Positions 1 to 9,532 are shown, counted from the first letter of the stretch. The stretch: DNA of 64,000 bases from Flavobacterium fluvii (GCF_900129545.1 NZ_FQWB01000006.1:172711-236710); one strand, 5' to 3'. The notes: generated from the sequence alone by a model not told the origin. A program made the numbers and translations.

Positions 1-396
1 ATCGTGGACATCGTTTCCAGCGGAAGTACTTTATTCAAAAATAATTTGAAAGAAGTGGAAGTAATTTTCAAGAGTGAAGCCGTTTTGGCGGTTTCTCCAA
101 AAGTTACTCCGGAAGTGCAATCCATTATCGATACACTTCAATTCAGAATCGAATCCGTTTTGAGAGCCAGAAAATCAAAATACATCTTGATGAACGTTCC
201 AAACGAAAAAATTGAAGAAATTGGCAAAATATTGCCGGTTTTGAAAAGTCTTACCGTTATGCCCTTGGCAGAAGAAGGTTGGAGCAGTGTTCATTCCGTA
301 ATCGACAAAGACACTTTTTGGGACGTTATCGACCAATTGAAGGAAGCTGGAGCCGAAGGAATTCTGGTTTGCCCAATCGAAAAAATGGTGCTTTAA
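1..396 (+). CDS. hisG: ATP phosphoribosyltransferase, C-terminal part (partial)
   Basis: This is the last 131 residues of ATP phosphoribosyltransferase, the first and feedback-controlled step of histidine synthesis (ATP + PRPP to phosphoribosyl-ATP). The window opens inside the gene and the frame is open from base 1. The fragment starts at the PRPP-binding loop (DIVSSGSTL) and continues into a C-terminal ACT-like domain of about 70 residues ending GAEGILVCPIEKMVL. That domain is present only in the long HisG form, which is inhibited by histidine directly and does not need HisZ. It is the first gene of a his operon; hisD follows 32 bases later on the same strand. Confidence 0.95.
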   Translation: MVDIVSSGSTLFKNNLKEVEVIFKSEAVLAVSPKVTPEVQSIIDTLQFRIESVLRARKSKYILMNVPNEKIEEIGKILPVLKSLTVMPLAEEGWSSVHSVIDKDTFWDVIDQLKEAGAEGILVCPIEKMVL

Positions 397-428
397 AAAT
401 ATTGGAATTTATCTTAATGATATAAAAA

Positions 429-1715
429 ATGAACAAAATATTCAATCCAAAACCGGAAACTTGGTCTTCCATCTTAAAAAGACCAACTCAGACCATCGAC
501 GATATTGAAGTTACCGTAAAAGAGATTTTCAAGGAAATTCAAAAAAAAGGGGATGAGGCTGTTGCCAAATATACATCACTGTTTGACGGTGTTCTATTTG
601 AAAACATAGAAGTTACGACATCAGAAATAGAGCAAGCCATTGCAACTATTCCAGAAGAATTGAAAATCGCCATTCAATTGGCAAAATCGAACATAGAAAA
701 ATTTCATTTGGCTCAAAAAACGGCTAAAATAGAAGTAGAAACTGCTGAAGGTGTACAATGTTGGCAGGAAAAAAGACCTATTCAAAAAGTAGGTTTGTAC
801 ATTCCAGGAGGAACAGCGCCTTTGTTTTCAACGGTTTTGATGCTTGCCGTTCCCGCAAATATCGCAGGTTGTAACGAAATTGTTCTGTGTTCGCCACCGG
901 ACAAAAGCGGAAACATCAATCCAGCCATTTTATATGCCGCCAATTTATGTGGTGTTACCAAAATATTAAAAGTGGGCGGAATTCAAGCCATTGCAGGAAT
1001 GACTTTTGGAACCAAATCAATTCCAAAAGTGTACAAGATTTTTGGACCCGGAAATCAGTTTGTGACGGTAGCGAAACAATTGGCAACCCAATTTGGCGTG
1101 GCAATCGATATGCCGGCTGGCCCTTCTGAATTATTGATTGTGGCCGATGACACTGCTATTCCGGCTTTCATAGCTTCCGATTTGTTGTCGCAAGCAGAAC
1201 ACGGAACCGACAGTCAGGTAATCTTGGTTTCTACTTCCAAAGTATTGATTGATGAAGTGGAAGAAGAAGTTCAAAAACAACTGGAAGTTTTGCCAAGAAA
1301 AGCCATTGCCGAAAAAGCCATTGCCAATTCGAAATTGATTTTTGTCGAAAATGACAAAACTGCTTTGGAATTAATCGACGAATATGGGCCGGAACATTTT
1401 ATTATTTGCACCAAAGACGAAAATTTTTATGTTCAAAATATAGGAAATGCAGGTTCGATTTTCATTGGAAATTATACGCCGGAAAGTGCCGGTGATTACG
1501 CTTCAGGAACCAATCATACTTTGCCAACCAACGGATATGCCAAGAATTACAGCGGCGTGAATTTGGATAGTTTTACAAAATCGATGACTTTTCAGAAAAT
1601 ATCTGAAAAAGGAATTCAAAATATTGGAAAAGCGATAGAAATTATGGCAGAAGCCGAAGGATTGCAGGCACACAAAAATGCAGTTACTTTGAGATTGAAC
1701 AAGATTAGAGAGTAA
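429..1715 (+). CDS. hisD: Histidinol dehydrogenase
   Basis: Histidinol dehydrogenase carries out the last two oxidations of histidine synthesis (L-histidinol to histidinal to L-histidine) with NAD+ and zinc in the cytoplasm. The 428 residues match the usual family length. Visible family motifs are GLYIPGGTAPLFSTVLM, the zinc-site region LLSQAEHGTDSQVILVS, the catalytic Glu-His pair in YGPEHFI, and SGTNHTLPT near the C terminus. The start ATG follows the hisG stop by 32 bases, so the two are almost certainly cotranscribed. A 93-base gap with an inverted repeat separates it from hisC. Confidence 0.97.
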   Translation: MNKIFNPKPETWSSILKRPTQTIDDIEVTVKEIFKEIQKKGDEAVAKYTSLFDGVLFENIEVTTSEIEQAIATIPEELKIAIQLAKSNIEKFHLAQKTAKIEVETAEGVQCWQEKRPIQKVGLYIPGGTAPLFSTVLMLAVPANIAGCNEIVLCSPPDKSGNINPAILYAANLCGVTKILKVGGIQAIAGMTFGTKSIPKVYKIFGPGNQFVTVAKQLATQFGVAIDMPAGPSELLIVADDTAIPAFIASDLLSQAEHGTDSQVILVSTSKVLIDEVEEEVQKQLEVLPRKAIAEKAIANSKLIFVENDKTALELIDEYGPEHFIICTKDENFYVQNIGNAGSIFIGNYTPESAGDYASGTNHTLPTNGYAKNYSGVNLDSFTKSMTFQKISEKGIQNIGKAIEIMAEAEGLQAHKNAVTLRLNKIRE

Positions 1716-1722
1716 AGAACAA

Positions 1723-1772
1723 AGAATATAGAGTTTAAGAGAATTAATGGACTGGTCTAAAGTCTATATTCT
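1723..1772. repeat. Intergenic inverted repeat between hisD and hisC
   Basis: Exact 10-base arms AGAATATAGA (1723-1732) and TCTATATTCT (1763-1772) surround a 30-base spacer in an AT-rich gap inside the his operon. There is no run of T directly after it, so it does not look like an intrinsic terminator. It resembles in style the inverted repeat between hisB and hisH and may be an RNA stem or a dispersed repeat. Confidence 0.5.
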
Positions 1773-1808
1773 ATTCTCTTTTTCTATTTTCTCTTAAAAA
1801 AAGAAACT

Positions 1809-2849
1809 ATGAATTTCGATATAAATAATTTAGTCCGTGAAAACGTTAAGTCGATGAAGCCTTATTCTTCGGCACGTGACGAATTCGAGGATTTTGACAC
1901 GGCGGACATGATTTTCTTGGATGCCAACGAGAATCCGTTCCAAAATGGCGTGAATCGCTATCCGGATCCACAACAAAGCAACGTGAAAGTGGTTTTGGCA
2001 AAACAAAAAAACGTAAATCCAAACCAAATTTTATTAGGAAACGGAAGTGACGAAGTATTGGATTTGATTTTCAGGGCTTTTTGCGAACCAAAAATTGACA
2101 ACATTATTTCATTGCCGCCAACTTACGGAATGTATGGCGTTTTGGCCAATATCAATGCCGTTGAAAATAGGGAAGTGTTGCTTTCGACAGATTTTCAGCC
2201 ACAAGTTGAGAAAATTTTAAATACTGTTGATGCCAATACTAAAATCATCTTTTTGTGTTCGCCAAATAATCCAACAGGGAATTCTTTTTCGGATGAAAGT
2301 GTAACTCAATTACTTCAGAATTTTAAAGGTTTGGTCGTGATTGACGAAGCCTATATCGACTTTTCGGATAAGGAAAGCTGGTTGGCTAAAATAGACGAAT
2401 ATCCTAATTTGGTTATTACGCAAACACTTTCAAAAGCATACGGTTTGGCAGGAATTCGTTTGGGAATTTGCTATGGTTCAGCTGCTGTAATTTCGGTTTT
2501 GAACAAAATAAAACCGCCTTACAACGTGAATGAATTGACGCAGTTGAGAGCTTTGGAAAGATTGAGTGATACTGAAAAAATAAAATCAGAAATAGCTTCC
2601 ATTATTGCACAAAGAGAGGAATTACTTAAAGTGTTGGTTGATGTCAAATTTGTCGAAAAAATATATCCAACAGAAGCTAATTTCATCTTGATAAAAGTGG
2701 ATGACGCCAACAAAAGATACGACGAATTGATTGCCAAAGGAATCGTGATTCGAAACAGGACGACTCAGCCTTTATGTGAAAATACTTTACGTTTGACTAT
2801 TGGAACTAAAGAAGAAAATAAGAAATTAATTGAAGCATTAAAAGCTTAA
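1809..2849 (+). CDS. hisC: Histidinol-phosphate aminotransferase
   Basis: PLP-dependent class I/II aminotransferase that converts imidazole acetol phosphate and glutamate to histidinol phosphate. The 346 residues show the family landmarks: FLDANENPF near the N terminus, NRYPDPQQ, LGNGSDEVLDLIFRAF, the CSPNNPTGN motif, VIDEAYIDF, and TLSKAYGLAGIRLG, whose lysine forms the Schiff base with PLP. It sits between hisD and hisB in a his operon, which supports the histidine-specific assignment over other aminotransferases of the same fold. Only 3 bases separate its stop from the hisB start. Confidence 0.97.
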   Translation: MNFDINNLVRENVKSMKPYSSARDEFEDFDTADMIFLDANENPFQNGVNRYPDPQQSNVKVVLAKQKNVNPNQILLGNGSDEVLDLIFRAFCEPKIDNIISLPPTYGMYGVLANINAVENREVLLSTDFQPQVEKILNTVDANTKIIFLCSPNNPTGNSFSDESVTQLLQNFKGLVVIDEAYIDFSDKESWLAKIDEYPNLVITQTLSKAYGLAGIRLGICYGSAAVISVLNKIKPPYNVNELTQLRALERLSDTEKIKSEIASIIAQREELLKVLVDVKFVEKIYPTEANFILIKVDDANKRYDELIAKGIVIRNRTTQPLCENTLRLTIGTKEENKKLIEALKA

Positions 2850-2852
2850 AAA

Positions 2853-3989
2853 ATGAAAAAAATACTTTTTATAGACCGCGACGGAACAATGGTGTTGGAA
2901 CCAAATGACTATCAATTGGACAGTTTCGAAAAATTGGAATTCTATCCAAAAGCCTTTCAATATTTGGGAAAAATTGCTGCCGAATTGGATTTTGAATTGG
3001 TTATGGTGACCAATCAGGACGGTTTGGGAACGGATTCCCATCCAGAAGACTACTTTTGGCCAGTGCATAATTTGGTAATGAAGGCTTTCGAAAATGAAGG
3101 CGTAGTTTTTAGCGAAGTCTTTATTGACAAAACGTTTCCACACGAAAATGTGCCAACCCGCAAGCCAGGAACTGCCATGTTGACGAAATATATCAATAAT
3201 CCGGCATACGATTTAGAAAATTCATTCGTAATAGGAGACAGAATAACTGATGTTGAATTGGCTAAAAATCTTGGTTCAAAAGCCATTTTTATCAGCAAGG
3301 ACGAAGAGCTGGGAAGTGATGAAATTTCGTCCAAAAGACACGAATTGGATGCCGTTATTGCTTTGCAAACCACGGAATGGAAAACGATTTACGAGTTTTT
3401 GAAATTGGAAGAGCGTTCGGCTTCCATTATCAGAAAAACGAATGAAACGGATATTTACATCAATCTAAATCTGGACGGAACAGGAAAAAGCAAAATCGAA
3501 ACCGGAATTGCTTTTTTCGACCATATGTTAGACCAAATTGCGCGTCACGGACAAATGGATCTGGAAATTATGGTAAAAGGAGATTTGGAAGTCGATGAAC
3601 ACCACACTATTGAAGACACGGCAATTGCATTGGGAGAAGTTTTTGCGAAAGCATTGGGAAACAAATTGGGAATCGAACGATATGGTTTTTGTTTGCCAAT
3701 GGACGATTGTTTATCCCAAGTTGCGATTGATTTTGGAGGTAGAAATTGGTTGGTCTGGGAAACTGAATTCAAACGCGAAATGGTGGGCAAAATGCCAACA
3801 GAAATGTTTTATCATTTCTTCAAATCCTTTTCGGATGGGGCAAAAGCCAATATCAACATCAAAGCGGAAGGAACAAACGAACATCACAAAATAGAAGCTA
3901 TTTTCAAGGCATTCGCCAAAGCGATAAAAGTTGCAGTAAAACGTGATACGGAGAAAATGATTTTGCCATCAACAAAAGGGATGTTGTAA
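2853..3989 (+). CDS. hisB: Bifunctional histidinol-phosphatase / imidazoleglycerol-phosphate dehydratase
   Basis: A fused protein of 378 residues. The N-terminal half (about 1-165) is a HAD-type histidinol-phosphate phosphatase with nucleophile motif FIDRDGTMV (Asp8 and Asp10) and [12 protein letters not shown]. The C-terminal half (about 185-378) is imidazoleglycerol-phosphate dehydratase with its two metal-binding HHxxE motifs, [10 protein letters not shown] and [10 protein letters not shown]. The same fusion is known from enterobacteria and is usual in Bacteroidota. It therefore supplies two separate steps of the pathway. The start follows hisC by 3 bases, suggesting coupled translation. 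Confidence 0.97.
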   Translation: MKKILFIDRDGTMVLEPNDYQLDSFEKLEFYPKAFQYLGKIAAELDFELVMVTNQDGLGTDSHPEDYFWPVHNLVMKAFENEGVVFSEVFIDKTFPHENVPTRKPGTAMLTKYINNPAYDLENSFVIGDRITDVELAKNLGSKAIFISKDEELGSDEISSKRHELDAVIALQTTEWKTIYEFLKLEERSASIIRKTNETDIYINLNLDGTGKSKIETGIAFFDHMLDQIARHGQMDLEIMVKGDLEVDEHHTIEDTAIALGEVFAKALGNKLGIERYGFCLPMDDCLSQVAIDFGGRNWLVWETEFKREMVGKMPTEMFYHFFKSFSDGAKANINIKAEGTNEHHKIEAIFKAFAKAIKVAVKRDTEKMILPSTKGML

Positions 3990-3994
3990 TATAC

Positions 3995-4043
3995 GATTTA
4001 CGAAGTTTGATATACGAATTGAAAATATCGCATATCGTAAATC
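3995..4043. repeat. Intergenic inverted repeat between hisB and hisH
   Basis: Exact 9-base arms GATTTACGA (3995-4003) and TCGTAAATC (4035-4043) flank a spacer that itself contains ATACGA and TCGCATAT, giving a loosely palindromic 50-base block. No gene fits in this 70-base gap. The block has no terminal T-run and lies inside an operon that must read through, so it is more likely a dispersed palindromic element or an RNA stem than a terminator. Confidence 0.5.
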
Positions 4044-4059
4044 AAAAATCTAATATTTA

Positions 4060-4641
4060 ATGAAAATAGTAATCATAAATTACGGAGCAGGAAACATTCA
4101 AAGCATTATGTTTGCCATCGAAAGATTGGGATACAAAGCCGTTTTGAGCAACAATCCGGACGAAATAAAAGCTGCCGACAAAGTAATTTTTCCGGGAGTG
4201 GGAGAGGCGAGTTATGCCATGAAAATGCTTCAGGAAAGCGGTTTGGATGTTTTGATTCCAACATTGAAACAACCTGTTTTTGGAATTTGTTTGGGAATGC
4301 AATTGATGTGCAACCATTCCGAAGAAGGAGACACCAAAGGATTGGGGATTTTTGACGTGGATGTCGTAAAATTCACTTCGAAAGTGAAAGTGCCACAAAT
4401 GGGCTGGAACAATATTTACAATCTAAAATCAGATTTGTTTAAAGGAATTGCCGAAAACGAATACATGTATTTGGTACATAGTTTTTACGCTCCTATTTGT
4501 GCCGAAACGATTGCCACAACCAATTACGAACTGGAATATTCATCGGCATTGGAAAATTATAATTTCTATGGAACTCAATTTCACCCCGAAAAAAGTGGAG
4601 ATATTGGAGAGCAAATTCTTGGAAACTTTTTGAAGTTATAA
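4060..4641 (+). CDS. hisH: Imidazole glycerol phosphate synthase, glutaminase subunit
   Basis: Class I glutamine amidotransferase of 193 residues that releases ammonia from glutamine and channels it to HisF. The catalytic cysteine is in FGICLGMQLM and the catalytic His/Glu are in YGTQFHPEKSG. The opening VIINYGAGNIQSI is typical of HisH. It lies two genes before its partner hisF, with hisA between, which is the common order in this phylum. The start at 4060 is supported by alignment of the MKIVIINYGAGN opening to the family. Confidence 0.97.
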   Translation: MKIVIINYGAGNIQSIMFAIERLGYKAVLSNNPDEIKAADKVIFPGVGEASYAMKMLQESGLDVLIPTLKQPVFGICLGMQLMCNHSEEGDTKGLGIFDVDVVKFTSKVKVPQMGWNNIYNLKSDLFKGIAENEYMYLVHSFYAPICAETIATTNYELEYSSALENYNFYGTQFHPEKSGDIGEQILGNFLKL

Positions 4642-4682
4642 TATTTTCAATAGTAGTAATGTAATATTAAAAATCAGCGGAA

Positions 4683-4709
4683 TGAGATTGCTTCGTTCCT
4701 CGCAATGAC
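4683..4709 (+). repeat. Small palindromic repeat (ATTGC...GCAAT hairpin) ahead of hisA
   Basis: The segment contains ATTGCTTCGTTCCTCGCAAT (4687-4706), in which ATTGC pairs with GCAAT. I recognise this kind of sequence from memory as a dispersed repeat of many bacterial genomes. Only one copy is visible here. Its last bases (GCAATGAC) supply an in-frame ATG at 4705, which affects the choice of hisA start. Confidence 0.55.
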
Positions 4710-4716
4710 AAAAAAA

Positions 4717-5448
4717 ATGAGAATAATACCTGCAATAGACATCATCGAAGGAAAATGTGTTCGCTTGTCGAAAGGCGATTACAATACCAAAATCATATAC
4801 AATGAAAATCCGTTGGAAGTGGCCAAATCATTCGAAGCCCACGGAATCGAATATTTGCATTTGGTGGATTTGGACGGAGCAAAATCGAGCAAAATTGTTA
4901 ACTACAAAATATTGGAACAAATCGCTTCACAAACCAAACTGAAAATTGATTTTGGTGGTGGTTTAAAAGCAGATTCTGATTTAAAAATCGCTTTTGAATC
5001 GGGTGCAAACCAAATCACGGGTGGAAGTATCGCTGTCAAAAACAGGGCTATTTTCGAAAAATGGATTGCAGAATACGGTTCAGATAAAATTATTTTGGGA
5101 GCTGATGCCAATAACGAAAAAGTGGCCGTTTCAGGGTGGCTGGAAGATTCGGATGAAGATTTAGTGCCATTTATTCAGGATTATCAAAACAAAGGAATTC
5201 AGTATGTAATTTGTACAGATATTGCTAAAGACGGAATGCTGGAAGGACCAAGTTTTGATTTATATGCCAAGATTTTGAAACAAGCTGAAGGCCTTAAATT
5301 AATTGCTTCCGGAGGAATTTCTACTTTTGATGAATTACCAAAATTAGCCGAATTGGGCTGTGAAGGGACCATTATCGGAAAAGCGATTTATGAAGGTAGA
5401 ATTAGTTTAAAACAACTAGAAAATTATATTTTAGAAAATGCTAACTAA
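4717..5448 (+). CDS. hisA: ProFAR isomerase (phosphoribosylformimino-5-aminoimidazole carboxamide ribotide isomerase)
   Basis: TIM-barrel isomerase converting ProFAR to PRFAR. The sequence opens [20 protein letters not shown], which carries the catalytic aspartate and phosphate-binding loop of the family, and has the second-half motifs [15 protein letters not shown] and [10 protein letters not shown] place the start at 4717 and not at the in-frame ATG at 4705, because the upstream ATG belongs to a palindromic repeat and adds only MTKK before the conserved beginning. The gene overlaps hisF by 11 bases, consistent with translational coupling of the two paralogous barrels. Confidence 0.95.
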   Translation: MRIIPAIDIIEGKCVRLSKGDYNTKIIYNENPLEVAKSFEAHGIEYLHLVDLDGAKSSKIVNYKILEQIASQTKLKIDFGGGLKADSDLKIAFESGANQITGGSIAVKNRAIFEKWIAEYGSDKIILGADANNEKVAVSGWLEDSDEDLVPFIQDYQNKGIQYVICTDIAKDGMLEGPSFDLYAKILKQAEGLKLIASGGISTFDELPKLAELGCEGTIIGKAIYEGRISLKQLENYILENAN

Positions 5449-6193
5449 AAGAATAATCCCTTGCCTCGACATCAAAAACGGAAGAACCGTTAAAGGCGTT
5501 AATTTTGTGGACTTGCGAGATGCAGGCGATCCTGTGGAATTGGCTAAAATCTATTCGGATGAAGGTGCTGACGAATTGGTTTTTCTTGATATTTCAGCAA
5601 CAGAAGAAAGAAGAAGAACCCTGGTTGATTTGGTTCGAAAAGTAGCTTCGACGATTAATATTCCATTTACCGTTGGTGGTGGAATTTCAGCAGTTTCAGA
5701 TGTGGAAGTATTATTGCAAAACGGCGCAGATAAAGTTTCTATCAATTCATCGGCAGTAAAAAATCCGCAGTTGATTAATGATTTGGCACAAAAATTTGGT
5801 AGCCAATGTATAGTGGTAGCTATCGATGCCAAGCAAATTGATGGTGAATGGATTGTGCATTTGGTAGGAGGAAAAGTTCCAACTGAAATCAGATTATTTG
5901 ATTGGGCACAAGAAGTAGAACAACGTGGAGCAGGAGAAATCCTTTTTACTTCGATGGATCACGACGGAACCAAAAATGGTTTTGCCAATGAAGCTTTGGC
6001 TAAATTGTCCGAATTAGTAAATATTCCGATAATTGCTTCGGGTGGAGCTGGAAATATTCAACATTTTGTGGATACCTTTGTGGACGGAAAAGCAGATGCA
6101 GCCTTGGCGGCAAGCGTGTTTCATTTCAAGGAAATTGAAATCAAGACATTGAAAAAAGAACTTAAAAATAACAATATAGAAGTCAGAATATAA
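5438..6193 (+). CDS. hisF: Imidazole glycerol phosphate synthase, cyclase subunit
   Basis: TIM-barrel cyclase that uses ammonia delivered by HisH to convert PRFAR to imidazole glycerol phosphate and AICAR. The N terminus [20 protein letters not shown] contains the catalytic aspartate, and [17 protein letters not shown] carries the second catalytic aspartate. VGGGIS and IASGGAGN are the phosphate-binding loops. The 251 residues are the normal length. The start lies inside the 3' end of hisA (11-base overlap) and hisIE follows after 27 bases. Confidence 0.97.
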   Translation: MLTKRIIPCLDIKNGRTVKGVNFVDLRDAGDPVELAKIYSDEGADELVFLDISATEERRRTLVDLVRKVASTINIPFTVGGGISAVSDVEVLLQNGADKVSINSSAVKNPQLINDLAQKFGSQCIVVAIDAKQIDGEWIVHLVGGKVPTEIRLFDWAQEVEQRGAGEILFTSMDHDGTKNGFANEALAKLSELVNIPIIASGGAGNIQHFVDTFVDGKADAALAASVFHFKEIEIKTLKKELKNNNIEVRI

Positions 6194-6220
6194 AGTCTGT
6201 ACTCTAAAATCTAAAATAAA

Positions 6221-6817
6221 ATGAACATAGATATCAAAAGCGCACACGGTTTAATTCCAGCTATTATTCAGGATTCAGAAACCAAAAATGTTCTGATGTT
6301 GGGATATATGAACGAAGAATCGCTTCAAAAGACAATTGAAACAAAAAAAGTGACTTTTTTCAGCCGTTCCAAACAACGTCTTTGGACAAAAGGCGAGGAG
6401 AGCGGTAACTTCTTGGAATTGGTTGATATTAAAAATGATTGTGATGGTGACACCCTTTTAATTCAGGCAAAACCTGTTGGGCCAACTTGCCATACAGGTG
6501 CAGATACTTGCTGGCAGGAACCTAATAATCAAGAGTATGGGTTTATTTCAAATTTGGAAAAAACCATCAAAACACGCAGAGAAAATGCCGATTCCGAGAA
6601 AAGCTATGTAGCTTCTTTATTTGAAAAAGGAATCAACAAGATTGCCCAAAAAGTAGGTGAGGAAGCTGTAGAAGTGGTTATTGAAGCCAAAGACAACAAT
6701 GACCATTTGTTCTTGGATGAAAGCGCTGATTTACTTTTTCATTACTTGATTCTTTTGCAAGCCAAAGGGTTCCAATTGAATGATGTCGTGAATGTTTTAA
6801 AATCAAGGCAGAAGTAA
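6221..6817 (+). CDS. hisIE: Bifunctional phosphoribosyl-AMP cyclohydrolase / phosphoribosyl-ATP pyrophosphatase
   Basis: A fused HisI-HisE protein of 198 residues catalysing the second and third steps of histidine synthesis. The HisI part (about 1-105) has the metal-binding motif NDCDGDTLL and the zinc cysteines in GPTCHTGADTCW. The HisE part (about 110-198) has EKVG-like sequence KVGEEAVEVVIEAK and the helical ESADLLFHYLILL segment with its metal-binding acidic residues. It is the last gene of the operon and is followed by a strong intrinsic terminator, so hisG to hisIE form one transcription unit. Confidence 0.97.
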   Translation: MNIDIKSAHGLIPAIIQDSETKNVLMLGYMNEESLQKTIETKKVTFFSRSKQRLWTKGEESGNFLELVDIKNDCDGDTLLIQAKPVGPTCHTGADTCWQEPNNQEYGFISNLEKTIKTRRENADSEKSYVASLFEKGINKIAQKVGEEAVEVVIEAKDNNDHLFLDESADLLFHYLILLQAKGFQLNDVVNVLKSRQK

Positions 6818-6844
6818 AATTATTTTTACTAAATTTTAGCCAAT

Positions 6845-6885
6845 AAAACCCAATAATAAAGCATTTATTATTGGGTTTTTCTTTT
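6845..6885 (+). terminator. Intrinsic terminator of the his operon
   Basis: A perfect 16-base stem, AAAACCCAATAATAAA (6845-6860) with TTTATTATTGGGTTTT (6864-6879), closes a 3-base loop and runs straight into a T-rich tract. It starts 27 bases after the hisIE stop. Confidence 0.9.
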
Positions 6886-6946
6886 TTCTTTTTTATCCAA
6901 TATCAATCCACTATATTTACTTTTTTATTACAAATTTTGACACATA

Positions 6947-8074
6947 ATGCAAGAGATTAATTCAGTAAATACCTATTTTACCCCAGAAAAAAACAACACT
7001 AAAAAAGGACTTCAAATTATTTTAAATACGGATGAAGACGATGCCAGACCCGTTTACATTTCAGGAAATTTCAATAATTGGCATACACAAGACAACCGAT
7101 TTTTGATGGAAAAAATCGATAATAATTTGTACCAATATGAATTTGCACTCGATTTTGATTATCCAGAAGAGCTTTTATACAAGTTTACCAAAGGCGATTG
7201 GAGCGCGGTCGAAATTGACGCCCACGGAAACCGTACCGAGAATCGTTCGACCAAAAAGCATACGGCAATCCAGAATGAACACGTGGCAAGATGGAGAAGA
7301 AACTGGTTGCCGTTCAAACAATCTTTTTTACCGCAAGTGCAGTTGATTTCAGACGAATTTGAAATCCCCCAACTCAACAAAACCAGAAAAGTATGGGCTT
7401 TGCTTCCACACGATTATGATAAATCGGACGAAAGATATCCCGTGATGTATTTGCAGGATGCCCAAAATTTGTTCAATGAAGCGGCAGAACACGGCAATTG
7501 GGAAATCGATAAAAAACTGGCGGTAATGTCCGAATATAAAATCGGAAAAATTATCATCATCGGCATAGAACACGCAGAAGAAGATCGTGTAAAGGAATAC
7601 AATGTGGGCGAAACCGTACTTGGAAATGGACAGGGCGAGAAATACATTTGTTTCGTTACGGAAACCTTGAAACCTTTTGTCGACAAAAATTACAGAACAA
7701 AAAAAGAACGGGAGTTTACCGGAATAGGAGGTAGTTCCATGGGTGGATTGATTAGTTTTTTCAGTGGTTTGCGCTATCCTGAAGTGTACGGAAAATTGAT
7801 GGTTTTCTCCCCTTCGTTATGGGTGGTTCCAAACCTAAAAATAGACTCCGATTTAACGAATACCGATGATACCAAGATTTATTTGTATGCCGGCGGTGCC
7901 GAAAGTGACACCATGATTGAAGAAGTAAAAAGTTTAAAAGACGATATTATTTCAAGCGAATTCGTGAAGGATAAAATGAAAATTAATTTGAGCATCAATA
8001 TGCTGGGAAAACACAACGAAACCTATTGGAGTGACGAGTTTCCAAAAGCAATTGAGTGGCTTTTTTTTAATTGA
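6947..8074 (+). CDS. Alpha/beta-hydrolase esterase with N-terminal CBM48-like domain
   Basis: A 375-residue cytoplasmic protein (no signal peptide). Residues about 20-95 resemble an E-set/CBM48 glycogen-binding-like domain (RPVYISGNFNNWH...FTKGDWSAVE). Residues about 130-375 form an esterase-D/Fes-like alpha/beta hydrolase (PF00756 type): ERYPVMYLQDAQNLF, the nucleophile elbow GSSMGG with Ser264, and a likely catalytic His356 in GKHNETYW. The substrate cannot be read from the sequence; related proteins include siderophore esterases and carbohydrate esterases. It has its own start 130 bases after the his terminator, and the next peptidase gene follows after 15 bases, so the two may be cotranscribed. 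Confidence 0.8.
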   Translation: MQEINSVNTYFTPEKNNTKKGLQIILNTDEDDARPVYISGNFNNWHTQDNRFLMEKIDNNLYQYEFALDFDYPEELLYKFTKGDWSAVEIDAHGNRTENRSTKKHTAIQNEHVARWRRNWLPFKQSFLPQVQLISDEFEIPQLNKTRKVWALLPHDYDKSDERYPVMYLQDAQNLFNEAAEHGNWEIDKKLAVMSEYKIGKIIIIGIEHAEEDRVKEYNVGETVLGNGQGEKYICFVTETLKPFVDKNYRTKKEREFTGIGGSSMGGLISFFSGLRYPEVYGKLMVFSPSLWVVPNLKIDSDLTNTDDTKIYLYAGGAESDTMIEEVKSLKDDIISSEFVKDKMKINLSINMLGKHNETYWSDEFPKAIEWLFFN

Positions 8075-8089
8075 AAATAAAATTAAAAA

Positions 8090-9520
8090 ATGAAAACAAA
8101 TACAATCAAAAACCTCGATAATTTTTCTGGAACCATTTTAATTCCTGTTTTCGAAACCTATTCAAAAAGTCTGGTTCCCATCGAATTTCACGGAGTTTCG
8201 GTTCATTCAAAATTGTTTTATGGAAAAAAAGACACCCATTATTTGGTCGAAAAATACGATTGTACCCATATATTTATAGGGCTGGGGGCAGCCATTGATT
8301 ATAAATCATTGAAGACCATTTTCAGAAGAATTTCCTCCAAACAGAAGGAATTATTTGGTACCAACGTTGCTTTGGTTTTACCGGAACAATTCACTGGAGA
8401 ACAAGTCGAAGCCGCTATTTCAGGGATATATTTAGGAACTTATGATTTAGGACATTTCAAGAAAATTGAGAAACATCCGTTTTTGAACGAAGGTTTTGAA
8501 TTGTCCTTATTGTCTAAAAAGGATTATTCCGAGTCCGTAACCAAAGGCCTGAAAATTGCGGACGCCCAACTGGAAATTCTCCGTTTGGTCGATTTACCGC
8601 CCAATAAAGTCACGCCGAAATATTTGTCCAATTGGGCCAACGAAACTGGAAAAAAATTCGGTTTCGAGGTGGAAGTTTTGGGTTTCGAAGCTGCTAAAAT
8701 AGCCGGTTTGGGTGCGTTTTTGTCCGTTGGAAAAGGAAGCGAAAACGAACCCCAATTTGTTGTCATGAATTATGTTCCCGAAAATGCGGATGCCAAAACA
8801 AAACATGTTGGATTGGTCGGAAAAGGAATCACTTTTGACACTGGTGGATTGAATATCAAGACTTCTGGAATGCTTCAGATGAAATGTGACATGGCGGGTG
8901 GTGCAGCCGTTTTTGGAGCAATGCAGTTGGTTGCCGACTTGAAATTACCCGTAAAAATCACAGCCATTGTGCCCTGCGCCGAAAATTCGGTGGACGCCAA
9001 ATCTTTTATGCCTAGCGATGTCATTCATTCGTATAATGGAACTTCCATAGAAATAATTGACACAGATGCCGAAGGTCGATTGGTTTTGGCTGATGGATTG
9101 TCGTATTTAATCAAAAATTTCAAACCCGAATATATTGTTGATGTGGCCACCTTGACGGGAAGTGCAATGGGAACTTTTGGTTACGAATGTGCTGCCTTGT
9201 TTACCAATAATGAGGCTGTTTCGAAGAAATTGCAAGAATCTGGCGACGCCATTGGAGAACGTTTATGGCAATTACCGCTTTGGGATTGCTACAAACCCGA
9301 TATCGAAAGCGAAATTGCCGACGTGAAAAACTACAGCGGAAAACCGGTTGCCGGAGCGATAAGTGCAGCCAAGTTTTTGGAATATTTTACCGAAAACCAC
9401 AAGGCTTGGGCACATCTTGATATTGCCGGAGTGGCCTTTGGCGATGATGAATTTGCAAAAAGTAAACATGCCACCGCTTATGGAGTTCATTTATTGACTA
9501 AATTCATTGAAAATTTATAA
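8090..9520 (+). CDS. M17 family leucyl aminopeptidase
   Basis: Cytosolic dizinc aminopeptidase of 476 residues. The C-terminal catalytic domain (about 180-476) shows the M17 signatures GLVGKGITFDTGGLNIK, KCDMAGGAAVFGAMQ, and DTDAEGRLVLADGLSY. The last one is normally NTDAEGRL, and here the first residue is Asp in place of Asn; the metal-binding Asp and Glu and the catalytic Arg of the motif are kept. The N-terminal third is the less conserved macro-like domain of the family. It lies 15 bases after the esterase gene and is followed by a secreted M1 peptidase. Confidence 0.93.
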   Translation: MKTNTIKNLDNFSGTILIPVFETYSKSLVPIEFHGVSVHSKLFYGKKDTHYLVEKYDCTHIFIGLGAAIDYKSLKTIFRRISSKQKELFGTNVALVLPEQFTGEQVEAAISGIYLGTYDLGHFKKIEKHPFLNEGFELSLLSKKDYSESVTKGLKIADAQLEILRLVDLPPNKVTPKYLSNWANETGKKFGFEVEVLGFEAAKIAGLGAFLSVGKGSENEPQFVVMNYVPENADAKTKHVGLVGKGITFDTGGLNIKTSGMLQMKCDMAGGAAVFGAMQLVADLKLPVKITAIVPCAENSVDAKSFMPSDVIHSYNGTSIEIIDTDAEGRLVLADGLSYLIKNFKPEYIVDVATLTGSAMGTFGYECAALFTNNEAVSKKLQESGDAIGERLWQLPLWDCYKPDIESEIADVKNYSGKPVAGAISAAKFLEYFTENHKAWAHLDIAGVAFGDDEFAKSKHATAYGVHLLTKFIENL

Positions 9521-9532
9521 ATAATTTGACTT

